Below are positions 37,495 to 45,990 of a stretch of 64,000 bases of DNA, piece after piece. The notes under the pieces were generated by a model. The model did no database searches and was not told the DNA's origin. It saw nothing but the letters and a program-made list of their open reading frames with translations. Each line of letters begins with the position of its first letter. Position 1 is the stretch's first letter. Made by a program: the position numbers and the translations under genes. Where the stretch lies: assembly GCF_014596915.1 (NCBI RefSeq), contig NZ_JACVWU010000005.1, positions 248,001 through 312,000 on the forward strand, in the 5' to 3' direction. The DNA is from Streptomyces sp. TRM68416 (GTDB lineage Bacteria; Actinomycetota; Actinomycetes; Streptomycetales; Streptomycetaceae).

Positions 37495-38537
37495 TGAGTA
37501 CCCCGGTCTTCTCCGTCGACGGCCTGTGGAAGGTCTTCGGCCCCAAGGCGGACAGAATCCCCGCCGACCCCGAGCTGAGCACACTGGACGCGCCCGAACT
37601 CCGCTCCCGCACCGGCTGCACCGCCGCCGTCCGCGACGTCTCCTTCGACGTCCGCAAGGGCGAGGTCTTCGTGGTCATGGGCCTGTCCGGCTCCGGCAAG
37701 TCCACCCTGGTCCGCTGCCTCACCCGCCTCGTCGAACCGACCGCCGGCACCATCGCCATCGACGGCGAGGACGTCCGCGCCATGGACCGCACCCGGCTGC
37801 GCGAACTGCGCCGCCACCGCGCCGCCATGGTCTTCCAGCACTTCGGCCTGCTGCCCCACCGCACGGTCCTCGACAACGTGGCCTACGGCCTGGAGATCCA
37901 GGGCATGAACAAGGCCCAGCGCCGCGAACGCGCCGCGCAGGTCGTCGCCAAGGTCGGCCTGGAGGGCATGGAGCAGCGCAGGCCGAGCCAGCTCTCCGGC
38001 GGCCAGCGCCAGCGCGTCGGCCTGGCACGGGCGCTCGCGGTGGACCCCGAAGTCCTCCTCTTCGACGAGCCGTTCAGCGCGCTCGACCCCCTCATCCGCA
38101 GGGACATGCAGGAGGAGGTCGTGCGGCTGCACCGCGAGGAGGGCCGCACCATGGTCTTCATCACCCACGACCTGTCCGAGGCCCTGAAACTCGGCGACCG
38201 CATCGCCCTGATGCGCGACGGCCGCGTCGTCCAGCTCGGCACCCCGGAGGAGATCGTGGGCTCCCCGGCCGACGACTACGTCCGTGAGTTCGTCCGCGAC
38301 GTGCCGCGCGAGCAGGTCATGACGGTCCGTACGGCGATGCGCCCCGCGTCGGCCGAGGAAGCGGGCAGCGGCCCCGCCCTCGCACCGGACGCCACGGTCT
38401 CGGAGGCCATCGAGGCCGTGGCACGCAGCGGCGCCCCGGCCCGGGTCATGGACGAGGGACGTTGTCTGGGGGTGGTCGACCACGAACGGCTCCTCGGCGT
38501 CGTAGCGGGGACGGAGCCGCGCAAGGAGGTGGCCTGA
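37494..38537 (+). CDS. Glycine betaine/proline ABC transporter ATPase
   Basis: This 347-residue ProV/OpuAA-type ATPase powers betaine uptake. It has Walker [10 protein letters not shown], the Q-loop [17 protein letters not shown], signature [16 protein letters not shown], Walker [10 protein letters not shown] and H-loop [11 protein letters not shown]-terminal CBS-type region (from about residue 270) often senses ionic strength in this family. The start overlaps the stop of the upstream gene (TGATG at 37492), so it is coupled. GTG 37491 is an equally possible start. Confidence 0.93.
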   Translation: MSTPVFSVDGLWKVFGPKADRIPADPELSTLDAPELRSRTGCTAAVRDVSFDVRKGEVFVVMGLSGSGKSTLVRCLTRLVEPTAGTIAIDGEDVRAMDRTRLRELRRHRAAMVFQHFGLLPHRTVLDNVAYGLEIQGMNKAQRRERAAQVVAKVGLEGMEQRRPSQLSGGQRQRVGLARALAVDPEVLLFDEPFSALDPLIRRDMQEEVVRLHREEGRTMVFITHDLSEALKLGDRIALMRDGRVVQLGTPEEIVGSPADDYVREFVRDVPREQVMTVRTAMRPASAEEAGSGPALAPDATVSEAIEAVARSGAPARVMDEGRCLGVVDHERLLGVVAGTEPRKEVA

Positions 38538-40480
38538 TGGCCACGGCGACCGCCGCCGCGCCCCGCGCGGCCCTGCCCGGCATCCTCAAACGCCCCGCCG
38601 TCCGCAAGCTGCTGCTGCTCGGCCTGGCCGCCGCGGTCCTCGTACCGCTGGCGAACGCCCGCTGGGCCGGCGGCACCTGGCCGGCCCCCCTGACGATCGA
38701 CCTCACCACCCCCCTCACCGACGCCAGCACCTGGATCATCGACAACCGGGACACCCACCCCCTCTTCCTCTACTTCTTCGGGCACGTCAGCAACGCCGTC
38801 GTCGTCTCCGTACGCGCGGTCTACCTGCTGCTGCTCGCCCTGGGCTGGGCCGGTGTCACCGCGGTCGCGGCCTTCCTCGCCTGGCGGGCCGCGAACTGGC
38901 GGCTCGCCCTCGGCACCGCCGCCGCCTTCGCCGCCTGCGGCCTGCTCGGCATGTGGGTCCCGACGATGCAGACCCTCGCCCTGATGGTGGTCGCCGTCCT
39001 GGCGTCCGTCGCCGTCGGAGCCCTCCTCGGCCTCGCCGCCGGCCTGTCGGAGCGCACCGACCGGGCCCTGCGCCCGGTCCTGGACACCATGCAGGTGCTC
39101 CCGGCCTTCGCCTACCTCCTCCCCGTCGTCCTGGTCTTCGGCATCGGAGTCCCCGCCGCCGTCCTCGCCACCGTCGTCTACGCCGCCCCGCCCATGGCCC
39201 GGCTCACCGCCCTCGGCCTGCGCGGCGCCGACAAGGAGGTCCTGGAGGCGGTCGACTCGCTCGGCGCCACCGCACGCCAGCGCCTGCTGACCGCCCGCAT
39301 CCCGCTGGCCCGCAAGGAGCTCCTCCTCGGCGTCAACCAGACGATCATGATGGCGCTGTCGATGGCGGTCATCGCCTCGGTGATCGGCGCCGGCGGCCTC
39401 GGCGACCGCGTCTACCAGGCGCTCGCCTCGGTCGACGTCGGCGCCGCGCTCGCGGCCGGCATCCCGATCGTGCTGCTGGCCGTCGTCCTGGACCGGGTCA
39501 CCGCGGCGGCCGGTAGCGGCGGCACGGCGGAGACCCGGCCCACCGGCCGGTGGCCCTACGCCCTCGTCGCCGCCCTCGCCGTGGCGCTCGCCGGACGCCT
39601 CACGGACCGCCTCGAATGGCCCGAGGCCTGGACCCTGAACATCGCCGAGCCCGTCAACCGGGCCGTCGACTGGATGACCGACCACCTCTACTCCGGCGTG
39701 CCCGTGATCGGCGGCACCGCCGAGTGGGCCGGCCACTTCACCACCTGGGTCCTGGACCCCCTACGCGACGGCCTGCAGTGGCTGCCGTGGTGGTCGGTGC
39801 TGCTGCTGGTCGCCGCCCTGGCCTGGCTCATCGGCACCTGGCGCACCGCGCTGACCGCCGTGCTCGCGATGGCCGCCATCGGGGTGCTCGGCGTCTGGGA
39901 GCCGTCCCTCGACACGCTCTCGCAGGTCCTGGCGGCCGTCGCCGTCACCCTCGTGCTGGGCTTCGCGACCGGCATCGCCGCCGCCCGCAGCGACCGCTTC
40001 GAACGGGCCCTGCGCCCCGTCCTGGACGTCTTCCAGACCATGCCGCAGTTCGTGTACCTGATCCCGGTCGTCGCCCTGTTCGGCGTCGGCCGCGCCCCCG
40101 CGGTCGCCGCGGCCGTCGTCTACGCGCTGCCCGCCGTCGTCCGGATCACCGCGCAGGGCCTGCGCCAGGTCGACCCGGCCGCCCTGGAGTCCTCCCGCTC
40201 GCTCGGCGCGACCGGCGTCCAGCAGCTGTGGCAGGTGCAACTCCCGCTCGCCCGGCGTTCGTTGCTGCTCGCCCTCAACCAGGGCGTGGTCCTGGTCCTC
40301 GCCGTCGTGATCATCGGCGGCCTGGTCGGCGGCGGAGCGCTCGGCTACGACGTCGTCTTCGGCCTCGCCCAGGGCGACCTCGCGACCGGTCTGGTGGCCG
40401 GCGCCGCGATCGTGTGCCTGGGCCTGATGCTCGACCGGGTGACCCAGCCGACCGAACGCCGTACGACGAAGGGAGCGTGA
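38537..40480 (+). CDS. Fused double permease of the betaine ABC transporter
   Basis: This 647-residue membrane protein holds two ProW-type permease modules. Each has about five to six helices and the EAA-like loop: first LEAVDSLGATARQRLLTARI near residue 240, then LESSRSLGATGVQQLWQVQL near residue 555. The second module starts near residue 345. ProW normally forms a homodimer; here the two halves are covalently joined. The ATG at 38537 overlaps the ATPase stop, with AAGGAGG upstream. It is followed directly by the binding protein gene. Confidence 0.92.
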   Translation: MATATAAAPRAALPGILKRPAVRKLLLLGLAAAVLVPLANARWAGGTWPAPLTIDLTTPLTDASTWIIDNRDTHPLFLYFFGHVSNAVVVSVRAVYLLLLALGWAGVTAVAAFLAWRAANWRLALGTAAAFAACGLLGMWVPTMQTLALMVVAVLASVAVGALLGLAAGLSERTDRALRPVLDTMQVLPAFAYLLPVVLVFGIGVPAAVLATVVYAAPPMARLTALGLRGADKEVLEAVDSLGATARQRLLTARIPLARKELLLGVNQTIMMALSMAVIASVIGAGGLGDRVYQALASVDVGAALAAGIPIVLLAVVLDRVTAAAGSGGTAETRPTGRWPYALVAALAVALAGRLTDRLEWPEAWTLNIAEPVNRAVDWMTDHLYSGVPVIGGTAEWAGHFTTWVLDPLRDGLQWLPWWSVLLLVAALAWLIGTWRTALTAVLAMAAIGVLGVWEPSLDTLSQVLAAVAVTLVLGFATGIAAARSDRFERALRPVLDVFQTMPQFVYLIPVVALFGVGRAPAVAAAVVYALPAVVRITAQGLRQVDPAALESSRSLGATGVQQLWQVQLPLARRSLLLALNQGVVLVLAVVIIGGLVGGGALGYDVVFGLAQGDLATGLVAGAAIVCLGLMLDRVTQPTERRTTKGA

Positions 40481-40481
40481 C

Positions 40482-41435
40482 ATGCGAGTCCGTACCGCCA
40501 CGACCGCCGCGGCGGCCGCGCTGCTCCTCCTCACCGGCTGCGGCGCCGCCGACATGACCCGGCAGGCCTCGCCCTTCGCCAACGCGCAAGGCGCGAAGAC
40601 GGTGACCCTGTCCGTCCAGTCCTGGGTGGGCGCGCAGGCCAACGTGGCCGTCGCCCAGTACCTGCTGGAACACGAACTCGGCTACCGCGTCGACACCGTC
40701 CAGGTCGACGAGGTCCCCGCCTGGGACGCGCTCAGCCAGGGCCGCGTCGACGCCATCCTGGAGGACTGGGGACACCCCGACCAGGAGAAGCGGTACGTCG
40801 AGGACAAGAAGACCATCGTCAACGGAGGCGACCTCGGCGTCACCGGCCACATCGGCTGGTACGTCCCGACGTACTTCGCCGAGCAGCACCCCGACGTCAC
40901 CGACTGGAAGAACCTCAACAAGTACGCCGAGCAGATGCGTACTCCGGAGAGCGGCAGCAAGGGCCAACTGCTGGACGGCTCCCCCTCCTACGTCACCAAC
41001 GACAAGGCGCTGGTGGCCAACCTGGACCTGAACTACCAGGTGGTCTTCGCCGGTTCGGAGGCCGCCCAGATCACCCAGATCAAACAGTTCGCCAAGGAGC
41101 GCAAGCCCTTCCTCACCTACTGGTACGCCCCCCAGTGGCTGTTCAAGAAGGTCCCGATGACCGAGGTGAAGCTGCCGGAGTACAAGGAGGGCTGCGACGC
41201 GGACCCCAAGAAGGTCGCCTGCGCCTACCCGCACACCCCGCTGCAGAAGTACCTGAACGCCGACTTCGCCGAGGACGGCGGCCGGGCCGCGGCCCTGCTG
41301 AAGAACTTCCAGTGGACGACCGAGGACCAGAACGAGGTCTCCCTGATGATCGCCGACCAGAAGCTCAGCCCCGAGGACGCGGCGAAGAAGTGGGTGGACA
41401 GCCACGAGTCCACCTGGAAGGCGTGGCTGTCCTGA
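40482..41435 (+). CDS. Glycine betaine-binding lipoprotein (OpuAC type)
   Basis: This 317-residue extracytoplasmic substrate-binding protein has a lipoprotein signal peptide ending in the lipobox LLTGC (residues 16-20) and a type II periplasmic-binding fold. Trp and Tyr residues in YRVDTVQVDEVPAW, GHIGWYVPTYFAE and LTYWYAPQWLF probably form the aromatic cage for the quaternary ammonium group. It is the last gene of the betB-oxidase-ATPase-permease-binding protein operon and starts 2 bp after the permease stop codon. Confidence 0.93.
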   Translation: MRVRTATTAAAAALLLLTGCGAADMTRQASPFANAQGAKTVTLSVQSWVGAQANVAVAQYLLEHELGYRVDTVQVDEVPAWDALSQGRVDAILEDWGHPDQEKRYVEDKKTIVNGGDLGVTGHIGWYVPTYFAEQHPDVTDWKNLNKYAEQMRTPESGSKGQLLDGSPSYVTNDKALVANLDLNYQVVFAGSEAAQITQIKQFAKERKPFLTYWYAPQWLFKKVPMTEVKLPEYKEGCDADPKKVACAYPHTPLQKYLNADFAEDGGRAAALLKNFQWTTEDQNEVSLMIADQKLSPEDAAKKWVDSHESTWKAWLS

Positions 41436-41438
41436 CCC

Positions 41439-42158
41439 CTACCGCAGGCCGGCTGCGATCTCCCGGAGCGCGGACTGTGCCTTGCGCTGGAGCAACGGCC
41501 CGAAGGTGATGCGTGTGGCCCCGAGTTCACCGAGCGCGGTGGGCGCGGGGCCCTCGCCGTCCAGGTCGGCGAGCACGTTCAGCGGGCCGCGGATCCCGGA
41601 CCGCAGCAGCGGCAGCACCTTGGCGGGGGCGCGGATCGGATACACGCAGTCGGCGCCCGCGGCGACGTACAGCGCGGCCCGCTCGATGGTCCTGTCGGGA
41701 TCGGTGACCCCGCGGAGGTAGGTGTCGACCCGGGCGTTGACGAAGAGCCCGTCCCCGGCGGCGGCCCGCACCTCGGCCAGCCACTCGGCGTGCTCCCGCG
41801 GGTCCTTCAGGACGCCGTCGACGGAGTCCTCCAGGTTGCAGCCGACCGCGCCGACCTCCAGCAGCCGCTCCACCAGCTCCTTCGGCGCCAGCCCGTAACC
41901 GTCCTCGACGTCCGCCGACACCGGCACGTCCACCGCCCGCACGATCCGGGCGACCGCCGCGAACATCTCGTCGGCCGGAGTCTCCCCGTCCCGGTACCCG
42001 AGGGAGGCGGCGACCCCCGCGCTCGGCGTGGCCAGCGCCGCGAACCCGGCCTCGGCGAAGACCCGCGCGCTCGCCGCGTCCCACGGCCCCGGCAGGACCA
42101 GGGGATCACTCGGCAACCGCCCGTGATGCAGCGCGCGGAACACCTCGGCCTTGCTCAT
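41439..42158 (-). CDS. Isocitrate lyase/PEP mutase family protein
   Basis: This 239-residue protein has the phosphoenolpyruvate mutase/isocitrate lyase barrel: LPGPWDAASARVFAEAGFAA, PVSADVEDGYG (metal-binding Asp/Glu), LEDSVDGVLKDP and VNARVDTYLRG. Members cleave or rearrange C-C or C-P bonds in 2-methylisocitrate, PEP and related compounds. The sequence is too diverged to name the substrate; it is common in actinomycetes as an oxaloacetate-type lyase. The ATG at 42158 follows a G-rich ribosome site. It runs convergent to the betaine operon and downstream of the AhpD-like gene. Confidence 0.88.
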   Translation of the reverse strand: MSKAEVFRALHHGRLPSDPLVLPGPWDAASARVFAEAGFAALATPSAGVAASLGYRDGETPADEMFAAVARIVRAVDVPVSADVEDGYGLAPKELVERLLEVGAVGCNLEDSVDGVLKDPREHAEWLAEVRAAAGDGLFVNARVDTYLRGVTDPDRTIERAALYVAAGADCVYPIRAPAKVLPLLRSGIRGPLNVLADLDGEGPAPTALGELGATRITFGPLLQRKAQSALREIAAGLR

Positions 42159-42187
42159 GTCGCGTCCCCCCCCCTGCTTCCGCGGGC

Positions 42188-42706
42188 TCACCCGTGCTGC
42201 CCCGGCCGGTAGTGCCCCGGCGTCATCCGGCAGGTCACCCCGAACCGGTTCCAGGCGTTGATCACCGTGATCGCGGCGATCAGCTGCGCCAGCTCGGCCT
42301 CCTCGAACTGCGCGGCGGCCTTCTCGTACACCGCGTCCGGCACGAAACCGTCGGTCAGCACGGTCACCGCGTCGGTCAGCGCGAGCGCCGCCAGCTCCTT
42401 CTCCGTGTAGAAGTGCGCCGACTCCTCCCATGCGCCGAGCTGGACGATCCGCTCGACGCTCTCGCCCGCCGCCAGCGCGTCCTTGCTGTGCATGTCCAGG
42501 CAGAACGCACAGCGGTTGAGCTGCGAGGCTCGCACCTTCACCAGCTCCAGCAGCTTCGCGTCCAGGCCCCGCCGGGCGGCCGCGTCGAGCCGGACCATCG
42601 CCTTGTAGACCTCGGGAACGTGCTCGGCCCAGCGCAGCCGGGGGGGGGTGTGCTCGGGGGCGTAGTCGACTTCGGCAGGGGCGGTGTCTTCGGTCGTCGT
42701 CGTCAT
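42188..42706 (-). CDS. AhpD-like carboxymuconolactone decarboxylase family protein
   Basis: This 172-residue protein has the AhpD-fold redox motif CAFCLDMHSKDALAAGE, with the CxxC and His that reduce or relay electrons. It begins MTTTTEDTAPAEVDYAPEHT and is all-helical. It likely acts as a peroxide or disulfide reductase. The ATG at 42706 is seven bases from TAGGGT (42714-42719 on the minus strand), so a leaderless transcript is likely. It is divergent from the MocR regulator gene at 42754, a classic regulator-target arrangement. Confidence 0.88.
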   Translation of the reverse strand: MTTTTEDTAPAEVDYAPEHTPPRLRWAEHVPEVYKAMVRLDAAARRGLDAKLLELVKVRASQLNRCAFCLDMHSKDALAAGESVERIVQLGAWEESAHFYTEKELAALALTDAVTVLTDGFVPDAVYEKAAAQFEEAELAQLIAAITVINAWNRFGVTCRMTPGHYRPGQHG

Positions 42707-42713
42707 GTCCTCG

Positions 42714-42776
42714 ACCCTAGGAGCACAAAGGCCCAGGGGTATGGTCCATTTCCATGGCGGGCACATGGGCCACTTT
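42714..42776. promoter_or_regulatory. Divergent promoters and direct repeats between AhpD and MocR genes
   Basis: On the minus strand TAGGGT (42714-42719) precedes the AhpD-like ATG by 7 nt. On the plus strand TATGGT (42740-42745) precedes the MocR ATG by 8 nt. ATGGTCCATTT (42741-42751) and ATGGGCCACTTT (42765-42776) form a direct repeat, a pattern bound by MocR-type regulators. Both transcripts look leaderless. The second repeat overlaps the MocR coding start. Confidence 0.5.
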
Positions 42777-44142
42777 GGGCATCGACCTCCATCTGGAACC
42801 GGCGGCCGGCCCCGGACTGCGCCGGGGTCTGACCGACGCCCTGCGCGAGGCCGTCCGCACCGGACGCCTGGCTCCCGGCACCCGGCTGCCCTCCTCCCGC
42901 TCCCTCGCCGCCGACCTCGGCATCGCCCGCAACACTGTCGCCGAGGCCTACGCCGACCTCGTCGCCGAGGGCTGGCTCACCGCCCGCCAGGGCTCCGGCA
43001 CCCGCGTCGCCGAAGGACGCGCCAGGGAGCCGGCGTCCACCGCCCCCAGCCGCCGCACCCGCCCCCGGCCCGCCTACGACCTGGTCCCCGGCACCCCCGA
43101 CCTCGCCTCCTTCCCCCGCGCCGCATGGCTCAAGGCCGCCCGCCGCGCCCTCGCCGCGGCCCCGCACGACGTCCTCGGCTACGGCGACCCGCGTGGCCGC
43201 GTCGAACTGCGCACCGCACTCGCCGGCTATCTCTCCCGGGTCCGCGGCGTGCGCGCCGACCCCGAACGCATCGTCGTCTGCGCCGGCTTCGCGCACGGCC
43301 TCGCGCTGCTCGGCACGGTCCTGCGGGCCCGCGGCCTGCATACCGTCACCGTGGAGTCGTACGGCCTCGACATGCACTGGAAGCTGCTGGCGGCGGCCGG
43401 ACTGCGCACCGAACCGCTGCCCTTCGACGAACTCGGCACGGACCCCACGGGGTTGACCGGCCCCGGCGCCGTCCTGCTCACCCCCGCCCACCAGTTCCCG
43501 ATGGGCGCGGCCCTGCACCGTGACCGACGGGCCGCCGTCCTGGACTGGGCCCGACGCACCGGCGGCGTGATCCTGGAGGACGACTACGACGGCGAGTTCC
43601 GCTACGACCGCCAGCCCGTGGGCGCGCTCCAGGGCCTGGACCCCGAGCACGTCGTCCACCTCGGCACGGCGAGCAAGTCCCTGGCCCCCGGCCTCCGCCT
43701 GGCCTGGCTGGTCCTGCCGCCGGACCTCGTGGAGGAGGTCACGCGGGCCAAGGGCGCGACGGACACCTGCGGAGTGCTCGACCAGCTCACCCTCGCCGAG
43801 TTCATCGACTCCGGCGCCCACGACCGCCACGTCCGCGCCGCCCGCCTGCGCTACCGGCGCCGCCGCGACGCCCTGGTCGCCGCCCTCGCCACCCATGCCC
43901 CGCACATCCGCGTCACCGGCATCGCCGCCGGACTGCACGCCGTCCTGCGCCTGCCGCCCGGCACCGAACACTCCGTCGTCCAGGCCGCCGCCTGGCAGGG
44001 CCTGGCCCTGCACGGCCTGTCCTTCTACCGCCACCAGGCCGCGCGGACCGAACCCGCCGACGCCCTGGTCGTGGGCTACGGCACACCCCCGGACCACGCG
44101 TGGGCAGGGGCTCTGGAAGCCCTGTCCCGCGTGCTGCCGTAA
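42754..44142 (+). CDS. MocR family (GntR/aminotransferase) regulator
   Basis: This 462-residue protein has an N-terminal GntR winged helix (LREAVRTGRLAPGTRLPSSR, then SLAADLGIARNTVAEAY, residues about 28-66). A PLP fold-type I aminotransferase domain follows, with the cofactor site LEDDYDGEFRY and the PLP Lys in GTASKSLAPGLRLAW. Such regulators bind a PLP-dependent ligand complex. The ATG at 42754 is the only start consistent with the promoter. The likely target is the divergent AhpD-like gene. Confidence 0.92.
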   Translation: MAGTWATLGIDLHLEPAAGPGLRRGLTDALREAVRTGRLAPGTRLPSSRSLAADLGIARNTVAEAYADLVAEGWLTARQGSGTRVAEGRAREPASTAPSRRTRPRPAYDLVPGTPDLASFPRAAWLKAARRALAAAPHDVLGYGDPRGRVELRTALAGYLSRVRGVRADPERIVVCAGFAHGLALLGTVLRARGLHTVTVESYGLDMHWKLLAAAGLRTEPLPFDELGTDPTGLTGPGAVLLTPAHQFPMGAALHRDRRAAVLDWARRTGGVILEDDYDGEFRYDRQPVGALQGLDPEHVVHLGTASKSLAPGLRLAWLVLPPDLVEEVTRAKGATDTCGVLDQLTLAEFIDSGAHDRHVRAARLRYRRRRDALVAALATHAPHIRVTGIAAGLHAVLRLPPGTEHSVVQAAAWQGLALHGLSFYRHQAARTEPADALVVGYGTPPDHAWAGALEALSRVLP

Positions 44143-44193
44143 GGTGAGCGGCCGGTTGACAGGTACCGGTTGAGACGCAGGGGAGACAGTGAG

Positions 44194-44541
44194 ATGGCGG
44201 AAACACGGCGTCGGCTGCGGTCCAGCACCGTCGTGCTCGGCGGCATGGGAGTCGTCGCGGCGGCCCTGACCTCCTGCAGCTCGGAACCCGACCGCCGCTG
44301 CGTCGACCGCGACAGCTACACCTGGGACGGCTACAAGGTCATCGCCGACCACAACTGCTCCTCCGGCGCCTCGGGTTCCTCCTACGGCGGGGGCGGCAGG
44401 AAGACCGGCGGCACCGACGCCGCCTGGTACTACGACGCCGACGTCAAGGGCGGCCGCGCCGAATACGGCACCTTCAGCCGCAGCACGGCCGTCGACCGGG
44501 GCGGATTCGGCTGCTCGGCCTCCCGCAGCAGCGGCAGCTGA
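44194..44541 (+). CDS. Small exported or lipoprotein-like protein
   Basis: This 115-residue protein has an N-terminal signal (VVLGGMGVVAAALTSCSSEP) with ALTSC as a lipobox-like site. The mature part has Cys pairs (RRCVDRDSYTWDGYK and a GFGCSASRS end) and Gly/Ser-rich stretches. The ATG at 44194 has GGGGAGAC upstream. It lies 33 bp before the glutathionylspermidine-synthase-like gene and is likely co-transcribed. I do not recognise its function. Confidence 0.75.
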   Translation: MAETRRRLRSSTVVLGGMGVVAAALTSCSSEPDRRCVDRDSYTWDGYKVIADHNCSSGASGSSYGGGGRKTGGTDAAWYYDADVKGGRAEYGTFSRSTAVDRGGFGCSASRSSGS

Positions 44542-44574
44542 GCCGGCATCCCCGACCTCCTTGGGACGTACGCC

Positions 44575-45762
44575 ATGGAACGCCGCACCATCGCCCCCCG
44601 CCCCGGCTGGCAGCAGACCGTCGAGGAACAGGGCCTGGTCTATCCGCTGACCCGCTACCCCGACAACTCCCTGCGCCCCTACTGGGACGAGAGCGCCTAC
44701 TACGTCTTCTCGCTGGAGGAGGTCGAGGCGCTGGAGGAGGTCGTCGAGGAACTCCACCGCATGTGCCTGGCCGCGGCCGAGCACATCGTCACCGAGGACC
44801 GCTTCGCCGACCTCGGCATCACCGACCCGCGCCTCGCACACGCGGTCGCCGAGTCCTGGCACCGCCGCGCCGAACTGCCCTCCGTCTACGGCCGCTTCGA
44901 CCTGCGCTACGACGGCACCGGCCCGGCCAAGCTGCTGGAGTACAACGCCGACACCCCCACCTCGCTGGTCGAGGCCGCCTCCCCGCAGTGGTTCTGGATG
45001 GAGGAGCGCTTCCCCGGCGCCGACCAGTGGAACTCCCTGCACGAACGCCTCGTCGACGCCTGGAAGAAGCAGGCCGCCCTGCTGCCGCCCGGCAGCCCCC
45101 TGTACTTCGCGCACTCCTCCGCCGACGAGGCCGGCGAGGACCTCATGACGGTCGCCTACCTCAAGGAGACCGCCGAACAGGCCGGCCTCGACACCGACTG
45201 GATCTCCATGGAGGAGATCGGCTGGGACCGCCTCTCCCGCCGCTTCGTCGACAACCGGCTCCGCTTCATCCGCAGCTGCTTCAAGCTCTACCCGTGGGAG
45301 TGGCTCACCACCGACCGCTTCGCCGACCACGTCCTGGACACCCTCGACAACGGCGGCGGCACCGGCACCACCCTGTGGATCGAACCGGCCTGGAAGATGC
45401 TCCTGTCCAACAAGGCCCTCCTGGCGATCCTCTGGGAGCTCTACCCCGGCCACCCCAACCTCCTCGCCGCCCACCTCGACGGCCCCCGCGACCTGGCCAC
45501 GACGACCGGCTACGTCACCAAGCCCCTCCTCGGCCGGGAAGGCGCGGGCGTCACCGTGCACGAACCCGGTGCCGCCCCCGTCGTACGGGCCGAAGAGCGC
45601 TGCTGCTACCAGGAGTTGGCGCCCCTGCCGTCCTTCGACGGCAACCGTGTCGTGCTCGGCGCCTGGGTCGTCGAGGACGAGTCGGCGGGCCTCGGCATCC
45701 GCGAGTCCGCCGGCCTGGTCACGGACGAGTACGCCCGCTTCCTGCCGCACGTGATCCTGTGA
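44575..45762 (+). CDS. Glutathionylspermidine synthase-like ATP-grasp protein
   Basis: This 395-residue protein matches the C-terminal synthase domain of glutathionylspermidine synthase, an ATP-grasp ligase. Visible pieces are SVYGRFDLRYDGTGPAKLLE, then YNADTPTSLVEAA, and the ATP-binding end VTKPLLGREGAGVTVH. Related bacterial proteins form amide bonds on carboxylates. Streptomyces make mycothiol rather than glutathione, so the natural substrate is probably different. The ATG start follows GGGACG. The preceding small exported protein may be its partner. Confidence 0.88.
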   Translation: MERRTIAPRPGWQQTVEEQGLVYPLTRYPDNSLRPYWDESAYYVFSLEEVEALEEVVEELHRMCLAAAEHIVTEDRFADLGITDPRLAHAVAESWHRRAELPSVYGRFDLRYDGTGPAKLLEYNADTPTSLVEAASPQWFWMEERFPGADQWNSLHERLVDAWKKQAALLPPGSPLYFAHSSADEAGEDLMTVAYLKETAEQAGLDTDWISMEEIGWDRLSRRFVDNRLRFIRSCFKLYPWEWLTTDRFADHVLDTLDNGGGTGTTLWIEPAWKMLLSNKALLAILWELYPGHPNLLAAHLDGPRDLATTTGYVTKPLLGREGAGVTVHEPGAAPVVRAEERCCYQELAPLPSFDGNRVVLGAWVVEDESAGLGIRESAGLVTDEYARFLPHVIL

Positions 45763-45861
45763 CGCACCTGCCGTGCGCGCCGGGCCCCCTCTCCCGGTGC
45801 CGGGTCCCGCTCGGATGGTGGACCGAGGAACATCACCCCCCGACGCGCCCGGTAGGCTGAC

Positions 45862-45945
45862 CGCGGGCCGTGACTGGCGCGCTGGGATGGGACCGACCAT
45901 CGGGGAGCGGCCCGGTTGTGACCGTGTGCCGTGCGCCTGGGCCGA
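45862..45945 (+). ncRNA. ZTP (pfl) riboswitch upstream of glyA
   Basis: The leader contains CCGTGACTGGC at 45868 and GACCATCGGGGAGCG near 45894, and closes with CCGTGCGCCTGGGCC at about 45930-45944. These are the conserved blocks of the pfl/ZTP aptamer. The class senses ZMP/ZTP, which builds up when 10-formyl-THF is short, and turns on one-carbon genes. A -10, TAGGCT (45853-45858), precedes it. The region to the ATG lacks a clear terminator, so translational control is likely. Confidence 0.9.
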
Positions 45946-45990
45946 ACCGTGAATCGTGACCGCAACCCGCCACGCCATCCGGAGGCCGCC

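Noticed and set aside
41439..44142. Phosphonate biosynthesis locus, from the PEP mutase-like gene
   Set aside because: No phosphonopyruvate decarboxylase or other phosphonate genes are near, and the sequence fits the wide lyase family equally well.
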